Shown here one piece after another: positions 8,195 through 14,134 of a stretch of DNA of 17,590 nucleotides. This stretch comes from Alphaproteobacteria bacterium. GTDB taxonomy: Bacteria > Pseudomonadota > Alphaproteobacteria > Rhizobiales > Aestuariivirgaceae. The notes under the pieces were generated by a model that ran no database searches, was not told the origin of the DNA, and was given only the letters and a program-made list of their open reading frames with translations. The DNA lies in NCBI GenBank assembly GCA_026400595.1, contig JAPLOT010000043.1:1-17590 (forward strand), read 5' to 3'. Position 1 is the first letter of the stretch, and each line of letters starts with the position of its first letter. The translations under genes were made by a program, and so were the position numbers.

Positions 8195-9391
8195 CTAGCG
8201 GAAAAGCGGATCGAGGTCAAACAGACGTTTGTGCTGATCCAGCGCGAAACGGTCCGTCATGCCGGCGATGAAGTCACAGACTTGGCGGGCAAAGCGGCTT
8301 CGGTCATCGGTGAAGGAGCCTTCCCGCCAGTTGGGGGGCAACAGGCCAGGATCGCCCTGGTAGGCCTCGAAGAGGTCGCGCACCACGCGCTGTGCCCGGC
8401 CCATGATCTCGGTGACCTGGGGATGCTTGTACATCTTGCCGGACAGGAATGATTGCAGGGTCCGGTTCTTCTCGGTCATCTGGGGGCTGAACCCCACCAG
8501 CGGCTTGCCCAGATGCCGAACCTCGTCTGACGACGTAACGCCCGCGGCCTGAGCCCGGACCAGGGTTTCCGCGATCACGTCGGCAATCATGCCGGAAATC
8601 ACCCGGCGAACAGTTTCGTGGACGGTGCGCTGGGTGTCGATCCCCGGATAGCGGCGCAGCACGTCGGAGAGTGCCTCGCCCGCCAGCGGCACATCTCCCA
8701 GATCGATCACGCCGAAGAGCCCTGCCCGCAAGCCATCGTCGATGTCATGGGCGTTGTAGGCAATATCGTCCGATATCGCTGCGACCTGTGCTTCGGCGGA
8801 AGGATGCAGTGCCAGCTTCAGGTCGTGAATCTCGGCATATTCGATAATCGCCTCGGGCAATCCCTGTTCCCGGTAGGGGCCATGCGGATTGCCCTCGGCG
8901 TCGATCAGCGGCCCGTTGTGCTTGACCAGGCCTTCGAGTGTTTCCCATGTCAGATTGAGTCCGTCGAAGTCCGCATAACGGCGCTCCAGACGGGTGACGA
9001 TACGCAGCGACTGCGCATTGTGATCGAAGCCGCCATAAGGCTTCATGAGGCGGTCGAGTTCGCGCTCGCCGGCATGGCCGAAGGGTGTGTGGCCAAGATC
9101 ATGTGCAAGGGCGAGGGCCTCGGTCAGGTCTTCGTCAAGACCGAGCGCGCGCGCGATGGAGCGGGCCACTTGGGCCACCTCGATCGAGTGCGTCAGCCGC
9201 GTCCGGTAGTGATCTCCCTCGTGATAGACGAAGACCTGCGTCTTGTGCTTGAGACGGCGAAAGGCCGAAGAATGGATGATCCGATCCCGGTCGCGTGCGA
9301 AGGGCGTGCGTGGCGGCGAGTCCGGTTCCGACACCAGCCGCCCGCGCGATAGGTCAGGCCGTGAGGCAAAGGGAGCCGTTAATCGATGCAT
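8195..9391 (-). CDS. dgt: Deoxyguanosinetriphosphate triphosphohydrolase-like protein
   Basis: HD-domain phosphohydrolase of the dNTPase family that cleaves dNTPs to nucleoside and triphosphate, tuning nucleotide pools. The 398-residue length and the order of motifs fit the short alphaproteobacterial type. After SPPRTPFARDRDRIIHS, the HD metal ligands are His68 in RLTHSIEV and His97-Asp98 in AHDLGHTPFGHAGE, with a later Asp in AISDDIAYNAHDIDDG. A C-terminal helical region has EKNRTLQSFLSGKMYKHP. The ATG at 9389-9391 fits family starts, though its ribosome site is poor. It heads the six-gene minus-strand run and is divergent from erpA. Some dGTPases block phage, but here it sits in a conserved housekeeping operon. 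Confidence 0.95.
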   Translation of the reverse strand: MHRLTAPFASRPDLSRGRLVSEPDSPPRTPFARDRDRIIHSSAFRRLKHKTQVFVYHEGDHYRTRLTHSIEVAQVARSIARALGLDEDLTEALALAHDLGHTPFGHAGERELDRLMKPYGGFDHNAQSLRIVTRLERRYADFDGLNLTWETLEGLVKHNGPLIDAEGNPHGPYREQGLPEAIIEYAEIHDLKLALHPSAEAQVAAISDDIAYNAHDIDDGLRAGLFGVIDLGDVPLAGEALSDVLRRYPGIDTQRTVHETVRRVISGMIADVIAETLVRAQAAGVTSSDEVRHLGKPLVGFSPQMTEKNRTLQSFLSGKMYKHPQVTEIMGRAQRVVRDLFEAYQGDPGLLPPNWREGSFTDDRSRFARQVCDFIAGMTDRFALDQHKRLFDLDPLFR

Positions 9392-9442
9392 CGCGGGAAT
9401 CCATTGACAAGCGCCGTGTTCTTCCCAACATACACAATCGTC
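9392..9442. promoter_or_regulatory. Divergent dgt/erpA intergenic region with a TTGACA -35-like box
   Basis: This 51-bp gap must hold, or border, promoters for both erpA (+) and the dgt operon (-). On the + strand a perfect TTGACA lies at 9404-9409, but no good -10 follows at 17 bp; AACATA (9427-9432) and CATACA (9429-9434) are weak. On the minus strand a TATGTT lies near 9429-9434 with only a poor -35 inside erpA. The gap is seen directly; the promoter calls are weak. Confidence 0.35.
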
Positions 9443-9769
9443 ATGACCGCCATAACCCTCACCGACCGCGCAGCACGGCGCATCAAGGAAATCACGGCAG
9501 CGGAAGCGGGTAAGTCTGCCCTCCGCGTCGCGGTGAACGGCGGTGGCTGTTCGGGCTTCCAGTACGAGTTCCTTCTCGAAAGCGGCCCAGCGGCGGATGA
9601 TCTGGTGATCGAGCGCAACGGAGCGGTGGCGGTGATCGACTCCGTATCGCAGGGTTTCCTGGATGGCTCGGTGATCGATTTCGTCGACGACCTGATCGGT
9701 CAGTCCTTCAAGATCATGAACCCCAACGCCACGTCGTCCTGCGGCTGCGGCACCAGCTTCTCGATCTGA
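9443..9769 (+). CDS. erpA: Iron-sulfur cluster insertion protein ErpA (A-type carrier)
   Basis: A-type carrier of the HesB/IscA/ErpA family that takes Fe-S clusters from the Isc/Suf machinery and passes them to apo-enzymes. The 108-residue protein carries the three cluster-binding cysteines: Cys36 in GGGCSGFQYEF, and Cys100 and Cys102 in SSCGCGTSFSI. MNPNATSSCGCG near the end is typical of ErpA. I chose the ATG at 9443 (MTAITLTDRAARR) by family alignment; an in-frame ATG at 9386 would add 19 atypical residues and overlap the dgt start. There is no ribosome site before 9443, so the message may be leaderless or weakly translated. xthA follows 37 bp later. Nearby family names (iscA, sufA) cannot be fully excluded. 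Confidence 0.92.
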   Translation: MTAITLTDRAARRIKEITAAEAGKSALRVAVNGGGCSGFQYEFLLESGPAADDLVIERNGAVAVIDSVSQGFLDGSVIDFVDDLIGQSFKIMNPNATSSCGCGTSFSI

Positions 9770-9780
9770 GCTTGCGGCAC

Positions 9781-9796
9781 TGGCGGTGAACCGCCA
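9781..9796 (+). other. Small perfect hairpin just before xthA
   Basis: TGGCGGT and ACCGCCA form a perfect 7-bp inverted repeat around GA, best read as a stem with a TGAA loop. It lies between the erpA stop and the xthA ATG, 10 bp before the start codon. No T-tract follows, so it is not an intrinsic terminator. It could affect mRNA stability or xthA translation. Confidence 0.5.
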
Positions 9797-9806
9797 TCAT
9801 GCGCCC

Positions 9807-10589
9807 ATGCAAATTGCAACCTGGAATGTCAATTCGATCAAGGCCCGCACCGACGCAGCGCTCGCCTGGCTGAAGGAAGCCGGCCCGGACGTCGTATGCT
9901 TGCAGGAAATCAAATGCGAAGACAGCGCGTTTCCTTCTGCCCTGTTCGAGGATCTTGGCTACAACGTCGTCACCCATGGTCAGAAGACCTACAATGGGGT
10001 TGCCCTGCTCTCGAAGCTGCGGCTCGAGGACGTGCGCATGGGCCTGCCCGGCGACAGCGACGACACGCAGGCGCGATACATTGAAGCAGTCGTGCATGGT
10101 GCGGAAGGAGCGTTTCGCATCGGCAACATCTATCTGCCCAACGGCAACCCGCCGGACAGCGAGAAATACCTCTACAAACTTCGTTGGATGGACCGGCTCA
10201 AGGCGCATGCCCACAGGTTGCTCACGCACGAGGAACCGCTGGTTCTCGCCGGTGACTACAATGTCATTCCCGCGCCGCGGGACGCGAAAGTCCCGGAGAA
10301 CTGGACGTCTGACGCTCTTTTCCTGCCCCAGACCCGCGCCAGGTTCCGCGAAATCCTCAACCTCGGACTGACAGACGCACTGCGCCAGTCGCTTGGCGAC
10401 GTGCCTGGAATTTACACCTTCTGGGACTATCAGGCAGGTGCCTGGCAGAAGAACAACGGCATTCGGATCGATCACCTGCTGTTGTCGCCGCAGGCTGCGG
10501 ATCGTCTGACGGCGGTGCGCGTCGACAAACATGTCCGGGGCTGGGAGCGGCCGCCGGACCACGTACCCGTCATTGCGAACTTCAAGTGA
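9807..10589 (+). CDS. xthA: Exodeoxyribonuclease III / AP endonuclease
   Basis: Base-excision repair enzyme of the exonuclease III (EEP) family that cuts 5' of abasic sites. The 260-residue length is typical. Motifs in order: ATWNVNSIKAR at the N-terminus with the metal-binding Asn, CLQEIKCED with the catalytic Glu, LAGDYNVIPAPRD with the Asp/Asn pair, FWDYQAGAWQKNNGIRIDHLLLSP, and the final RPPDHVPVI with the catalytic Asp-His. I chose the ATG at 9807, since the family begins at once with I-A-T-W-N; an in-frame GTG at 9786 would add seven residues. No strong ribosome site is seen. It lies 37 bp after erpA and probably shares its transcript. Its stop lies 3 bp from a strong hairpin that serves the convergent phasin gene. 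Confidence 0.96.
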   Translation: MQIATWNVNSIKARTDAALAWLKEAGPDVVCLQEIKCEDSAFPSALFEDLGYNVVTHGQKTYNGVALLSKLRLEDVRMGLPGDSDDTQARYIEAVVHGAEGAFRIGNIYLPNGNPPDSEKYLYKLRWMDRLKAHAHRLLTHEEPLVLAGDYNVIPAPRDAKVPENWTSDALFLPQTRARFREILNLGLTDALRQSLGDVPGIYTFWDYQAGAWQKNNGIRIDHLLLSPQAADRLTAVRVDKHVRGWERPPDHVPVIANFK

Positions 10590-10618
10590 AAAGGCCCGCT
10601 GCCTTGCGGCAACGGGCC
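10589..10618 (-). terminator. Intrinsic terminator of the phasin gene
   Basis: On the minus strand GGCCCGTTGCC, loop GCAA, GGCAGCGGGCC forms an 11-bp stem with one A/C mismatch, followed by TTTT. It lies 27 bp past the phasin stop and abuts the xthA stop. No T-tract follows on the + strand, so it is a weaker stop for xthA, but the stem could still protect that 3' end. Confidence 0.85.
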
Positions 10619-10644
10619 CGACGTTCCTTGATGCCTGCCGCCTG

Positions 10645-10992
10645 TTACTTGCCGACGGGCTTCATCCCGAAGGCGGCGAAGCTGGATTCGAACGGCTTGT
10701 AGGCCTCCTTCGCGGTGGCGACGTAAAGCTCGTTCATCTTGGTCATCTGGGCGACGAAGGCTTCATAGGACTCCTTCGCAAAGGCCTGCTGGACCTCGAA
10801 CACCTTATCAATCGACCCAGCGGCCGTTGCCTTCTCGATCGCCGCAGTGCCCTTCTCGAAGGACTTGCGCGAGAATTCGGCAGCTTCCTGAGCGATGGTC
10901 TGGAAACCCTTGGTCACTGCACTGGCCGAAGCGGCATAGGCTTCCATGCCGTCTTTGCCGAACGACTGAAACTCTTCAAAGGACTTCATCAT
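10645..10992 (-). CDS. Phasin family protein
   Basis: Small amphipathic protein (115 residues) that coats polyhydroxyalkanoate (PHA) granules, controls their size and may act as a chaperone for granule proteins. The sequence is almost wholly helical and rich in Ala, Glu, Lys and Phe, with the Phasin_2-type pattern: MMKSFEEFQSFGKDGMEAY, ASASAVTKGFQTIAQEAAEFSRKSFE as two blocks, then VFEVQQAFAKESYEAFVAQM and LYVATAKEAYKPFE. No signal peptide or membrane helix. A strong AGGAG lies 6 nt before the ATG at 10990-10992; the next codon is also ATG. Gene-specific promoter, operator-like palindromes and terminator make it monocistronic. It implies that the organism stores PHA; no phaC or phaR is in the window. 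Confidence 0.9.
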   Translation of the reverse strand: MMKSFEEFQSFGKDGMEAYAASASAVTKGFQTIAQEAAEFSRKSFEKGTAAIEKATAAGSIDKVFEVQQAFAKESYEAFVAQMTKMNELYVATAKEAYKPFESSFAAFGMKPVGK

Positions 10993-11032
10993 TTTTGTCT
11001 CCTGGTGCCTTGATGCGTTCAACCTAGTGTCC

Positions 11033-11062
11033 TCTATATGTGCAGTGCAGCATCGTTGTCAA
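11033..11062 (-). promoter_or_regulatory. Sigma-70-like promoter of the phasin gene
   Basis: Read on the minus strand, a perfect TTGACA (plus-strand 11057-11062) is followed after 18 bp by TATAGA (11033-11038). Transcription would begin near 11026, giving a leader of about 35 nt that contains the AGGAG ribosome site. The spacer contains a TGCACTGCA palindrome. Confidence 0.7.
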
Positions 11063-11080
11063 TGAATTTTTGCATTGCAA
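11041..11080. promoter_or_regulatory. Paired TGC palindromes, candidate PhaR operator
   Basis: TGCAGTGCA (11041-11049) lies inside the -35/-10 spacer and TTGCATTGCAA (11070-11080) lies 7 bp upstream of the -35 box; their centres are 30 bp apart, close to three helical turns. Both are odd-length palindromes built on TGCA half-sites. The PHA-responsive repressor PhaR of related alphaproteobacteria is known to bind TGC-rich, CTGC/GCAG-type sites at phaP promoters. The palindromes are seen; binding by PhaR is inferred. Confidence 0.5.
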
Positions 11081-11104
11081 CATAACTCGAAACTGATATG
11101 CAGA

Positions 11105-11217
11105 AGCGCAACCAGCTCCGTTAACCTCTCGGTAACGCCGGTGAACCCACTATGGGCCAGGGAAACGGGGATTTCGCAAAGCGCGGCTGCCTCTGCGTTG
11201 GCAGAACGCGGTTTTTT
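11105..11217 (+). ncRNA. Candidate small RNA or carboxypeptidase leader ending in an intrinsic terminator
   Basis: No gene is seen on the + strand between xthA and the terminator at 11193-11217, yet that terminator is strong, so some + transcript probably ends there. Upstream of it are a CGTTAACC/GGTAACG hairpin (about 11119-11137, one bulged A) and a CCCA/TGGG mini-hairpin (11146-11156). A weak promoter, TTGCAT (11070-11075) with TGATAT after 18 bp, would start an RNA of about 110 nt near 11105. It could be a free small RNA divergent from the phasin gene, or an attenuated 5' leader of the carboxypeptidase gene. The 5' end is a guess, and I do not recognise an RNA family. Confidence 0.35.
11193..11217 (+). 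terminator. Intrinsic terminator in the phasin/carboxypeptidase gap
   Basis: CTGCGTT, loop GGCAG, AACGCGG forms a 7-bp stem with one G-T pair, followed directly by six T residues. It points along the + strand, 91 bp before the carboxypeptidase ATG at 11309. The minus strand has no matching T-tract after the stem. Confidence 0.8.
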
Positions 11218-11308
11218 GTGTTCAATGATGCCGGTCGATTCCGGATGAGTGGTGGCAAGGATGAAGCGTGAGTTGGCGACGGGACTTGTGCAGTGGCGAA
11301 GCGATTCG

Positions 11309-12700
11309 ATGACGACATTGGTTCGTCTGATGCTGTCGGCTTTGCTGGTCCTCGCCCTCACTGTCACCTCCGCGCCTCTTGCTCTGGCTGCTCCGAAGTT
11401 TTCCGCCCTGGCCATTGATGCCCGCACGGGAAAGGTTCTGTTCAACAAGGACGCAGACGGTATCCGGCATCCCGCGTCCCTCACCAAGATGATGACGCTC
11501 TATTTGCTGTTTCAGGATCTCGAAGCTGGCAAGATCACGCTCAAATCACCCATTCGCATGTCGGCACGCGCTGCATCGCGTCCACCCACCAAGCTTGGCG
11601 TGAAGCCGGGCAAGAGCGTCACTGTTGAGATTGCCATCAAGGCGCTGGTGGTCAAGTCGGCAAACGATGTCGCTTCGGCGGTGGCCGAGAATCTTGGTGG
11701 CACTGAAGAGGCTTTTGCGAAGCGCATGACCAAGACGGCGCGCGCCATGGGCATGAGCAAGACCACCTTCCGCAATGCGTCAGGCCTGCCCAATCCGGAG
11801 CAGGTGACGACAGCCCGCGACATGGCTACCTTGGGCCTGCGCCTGATGCGCGACTTCCCACAATACTATCACTACTTCCGGACCACGTCCTTCACTTACG
11901 CCGGCAAGACCGTTGCGACGCATAATCGGTTGCTCAAGAACTACAAGGGTACCGATGGCATCAAGACCGGCTACATCAATGCCTCCGGCTTCAATCTGGT
12001 GAGTTCGGTCAACCGCGGCAACAAGAAAGTCGTCGGCGTGGTGCTCGGCGGCAAGACCGGTAACAGCCGGAACGCCTACATGATCAAGATGCTGGATGCG
12101 GCCTTCCCCAAGAGCCGGGGCGGCAAGACCATCGCTGCCCTTGCCGGGTCATCCAAGGGCGCCAAAACGCCGGAAGAGCCCCCCGCCGTCGCGGAGGCAA
12201 CAGCACCGGAGACCGCACCTCAGGCCGTTGCCGAAGCCGAGGGCGCGGAGGCTGCCGGCGATGCCGAGGGCTCAGCCGACGAGGTTCAGATTTCCGGCGC
12301 GACCGTGAAGGCGGTACAGGTTCCAGAGGCAAAGCCGAAGGTCATCACCGGCACAGTCGGACAGAGCGACGTGCCGGCCCAGCTCCCCTTCCAGGTCAAG
12401 CCTGAGGCACAGCCCGACGATATCGAGCAGGTCCTGGCGGCCATGCAGAAGGAAGACTGGGGCATACAGACAGGCGCATATCGGACCAAGCGGGATGCCC
12501 AGGCACAGATCAAGGCCTTGCGTGACCGACTTCCAGATGCCCTTGCTGGCAAACAGGGCTTTACGGTCACCGTACAGAAGGGCGAACTCACCACCTATCG
12601 GGCGCGGTTCTCCGGATTCAGCGAAGAAGGTGCAAAGGCTGTCTGCGAGAGCATCATGGTGCAGAAAGGCGAGTGCTACGTTCTCGGGCCTGCATCCTGA
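11309..12700 (+). CDS. D-alanyl-D-alanine carboxypeptidase with C-terminal SPOR-like domain
   Basis: Secreted penicillin-binding protein of the S11 family that trims the terminal D-Ala from peptidoglycan stem peptides. With the ATG at 11309 it has 463 residues and a signal peptide (LVRLMLSALLVLALTVTSAP) probably cut after Ala27. Active-site motifs are S57-L-T-K60, S117-A-N119 and K219-T-G221. Residues about 285-385 are an Ala/Pro/Glu-rich linker, and the last 80 residues resemble a SPOR domain (WGIQTGAYRTKRDAQAQIKA) with Cys446 and Cys456. An ATG at 11261 would add a long 16-residue lead before the signal peptide; neither start has a strong ribosome site. It replaces the usual C-terminal amphipathic anchor of PBP5 with a septal-glycan binding module. 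Its 3' end overlaps the convergent J-protein gene by 25 bp. Confidence 0.93.
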   Translation: MTTLVRLMLSALLVLALTVTSAPLALAAPKFSALAIDARTGKVLFNKDADGIRHPASLTKMMTLYLLFQDLEAGKITLKSPIRMSARAASRPPTKLGVKPGKSVTVEIAIKALVVKSANDVASAVAENLGGTEEAFAKRMTKTARAMGMSKTTFRNASGLPNPEQVTTARDMATLGLRLMRDFPQYYHYFRTTSFTYAGKTVATHNRLLKNYKGTDGIKTGYINASGFNLVSSVNRGNKKVVGVVLGGKTGNSRNAYMIKMLDAAFPKSRGGKTIAALAGSSKGAKTPEEPPAVAEATAPETAPQAVAEAEGAEAAGDAEGSADEVQISGATVKAVQVPEAKPKVITGTVGQSDVPAQLPFQVKPEAQPDDIEQVLAAMQKEDWGIQTGAYRTKRDAQAQIKALRDRLPDALAGKQGFTVTVQKGELTTYRARFSGFSEEGAKAVCESIMVQKGECYVLGPAS

Positions 12701-13386
12701 AGCAAGAGATCCTTCGCTTCGTTGATCTTCGAGGCCAGGTAGTCGCTTCCGCCCTTATCCGGGTGGAAATCCTTCATCAGCCGCCGGTGCGCCGCGCGAA
12801 TGGCATCGCTCCCCGCCCCTTCCTGCAGACCGAGGATCGCGAGGGCCTCCTTCCGCGTCATTGCGCCGCCCCCTGTTTTCGACGCCCTCTCCTGTCCACC
12901 CCACTCCTCACGCCAACTCGGACGTGAGCGATCGAGCCAGGCTTCGAGGAGGGCGCGGCTCTGATCCGGAACCGTCATGCAGTGACGATGCAGGGACTGG
13001 AGTTCCCCAGCCGACAAGCTGCTGAGGGCGCGGCCCTTGAATGGACCGTCCAGCACCGTCCCATCGATGCTGCCGCTGTCATGGTCCAGCTCCATGGAGA
13101 GGACCGACGTGGCCACGCGGGAGGCCTGGCCGGGGCTCTTCCTCTGCCATGGAAATCCGCCGGGAAAGGTGACATTCTGGCCAAGCAGCCCAAGACCAAG
13201 AAGGAACAGCGGTGCGGCAATGTTCATGGCGCCGCGCAGCGCCAGAAACCCAGCCAAGAGAATGATGACACCACCGGCGACTTTCCGGACCATGCCACGG
13301 ATCTTGGTCGGTTGGGCATTTGCAAACTGCCGGATCAGCCACCATCCGCCGAAGACGATGACAGCCGCAACGATGAAGTTGGTCAT
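12676..13386 (-). CDS. Membrane-anchored J-domain protein (Pam18/TIM14-like)
   Basis: Co-chaperone predicted to stimulate an Hsp70 (DnaK) at the membrane. The 236-residue protein has two or three hydrophobic segments at residues 3-20, 35-50 and 55-70, a soluble middle region, and a C-terminal J domain at about 176-232 (LAILGLQEGAGSDAIRAAHR then FHPDKGGSDYLASKINEAKD). The HPD signature is at residues 208-210. The wording HPDKGGSDYLA-KINEAKDLL closely recalls mitochondrial Pam18/Tim14, the import-motor J protein, whose alphaproteobacterial relatives are known. It starts 10 bp after the VWA gene stop, so the two are co-transcribed. The stop lies inside the carboxypeptidase 3' end. The client protein is unknown. 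Confidence 0.88.
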   Translation of the reverse strand: MTNFIVAAVIVFGGWWLIRQFANAQPTKIRGMVRKVAGGVIILLAGFLALRGAMNIAAPLFLLGLGLLGQNVTFPGGFPWQRKSPGQASRVATSVLSMELDHDSGSIDGTVLDGPFKGRALSSLSAGELQSLHRHCMTVPDQSRALLEAWLDRSRPSWREEWGGQERASKTGGGAMTRKEALAILGLQEGAGSDAIRAAHRRLMKDFHPDKGGSDYLASKINEAKDLLLQDAGPRT

Positions 13387-13396
13387 CTCCGGCGGA

Positions 13397-14092
13397 TCAC
13401 TTCATCTGCTCAAGCAGAAGCCGTGCCGAGCCGCCCTGGCGCGCCGAGTGATCGGCCAGCGCTGCATGCCCCCCCGCGGCATAGACCGCGACAGCCGCCA
13501 GAAGGTCACGAAGCGTCCTGGCGCTGTCGCTGCCAAAACGGAAATAGGCTCCGCGGGTCAGGCGCGCAATCTCACGAAAGGCTCGCTCGGCATTCGGGTC
13601 GCGGCCCTCCTGGAACATGAAGACGGGCACACCCAGCAACCCCACCTCGCCTGCAGCCTGCGCCACGGTGTCGATGGTCTCCTCGAAAGCGTCGCCGACA
13701 TAGACCATGGCATTCACCGCGGTCTTGTCGGCCTCCGCCTTGAGGTGCTTCAGAACGCGCAGGATCTGGGTATTGCCGCCGCGGCATTCCACGCCGGTCA
13801 TGAGCCGCCCAAGCCCTTGGGCATCGGAGGTCCATCGCGAGGCGCGGCATTCGTTGAAACCCCGGAAATAGACGAGTTGAACATCGAGCCCCCCAATCCG
13901 GCCTGTCTCGGCAAACATGTCGGCCTGTATGGACAGGGCCCGATCCCAGGTCGGCTGGCGGCTCATGGTCGCGTCCATGGCCAGCACCAGCCGCCCTCGC
14001 TTCCCTGTCGCCGTTACCGGCGGAAGCGAGCGGACCTTGGCCAGAAACGACTCCACGTCGCCGTCCTGGCCGATTGGCTTGATCTTCGTCAT
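13397..14092 (-). CDS. VWA-domain protein, unnamed
   Basis: A 231-residue protein that is almost all one von Willebrand A-type domain, with no signal peptide or membrane helix, so probably cytoplasmic. LVLAMDATMSRQPTWDRAL gives a metal-site motif Asp40-x-Thr42-x-Ser44, a variant of DxSxS; Thr108 in GGNTQIL and Asp134 in VYVGDAFEE fit the other two metal-site positions. Alternating hydrophobic strands such as LDVQLVYFRGF and VPVFMFQEG suit the Rossmann-like fold. It lies 42 bp after the EipB gene and 10 bp before the J-protein gene. I do not recognise a named member; VWA proteins usually act as metal-dependent binding scaffolds, often with an ATPase or chaperone partner, and the adjacent J protein is the obvious candidate. 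Confidence 0.85.
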   Translation of the reverse strand: MTKIKPIGQDGDVESFLAKVRSLPPVTATGKRGRLVLAMDATMSRQPTWDRALSIQADMFAETGRIGGLDVQLVYFRGFNECRASRWTSDAQGLGRLMTGVECRGGNTQILRVLKHLKAEADKTAVNAMVYVGDAFEETIDTVAQAAGEVGLLGVPVFMFQEGRDPNAERAFREIARLTRGAYFRFGSDSARTLRDLLAAVAVYAAGGHAALADHSARQGGSARLLLEQMK

Positions 14093-14134
14093 GTCGCTTA
14101 GATCATCTCGGCGCTGGCAAATTCAAGGTTTGCT

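Noticed and set aside
8195..9391. dgt as part of an anti-phage dNTP-depletion system.
   Set aside because: It heads a conserved housekeeping run with argS, nagZ and scpAB, and no defence partner or mobile element is near.
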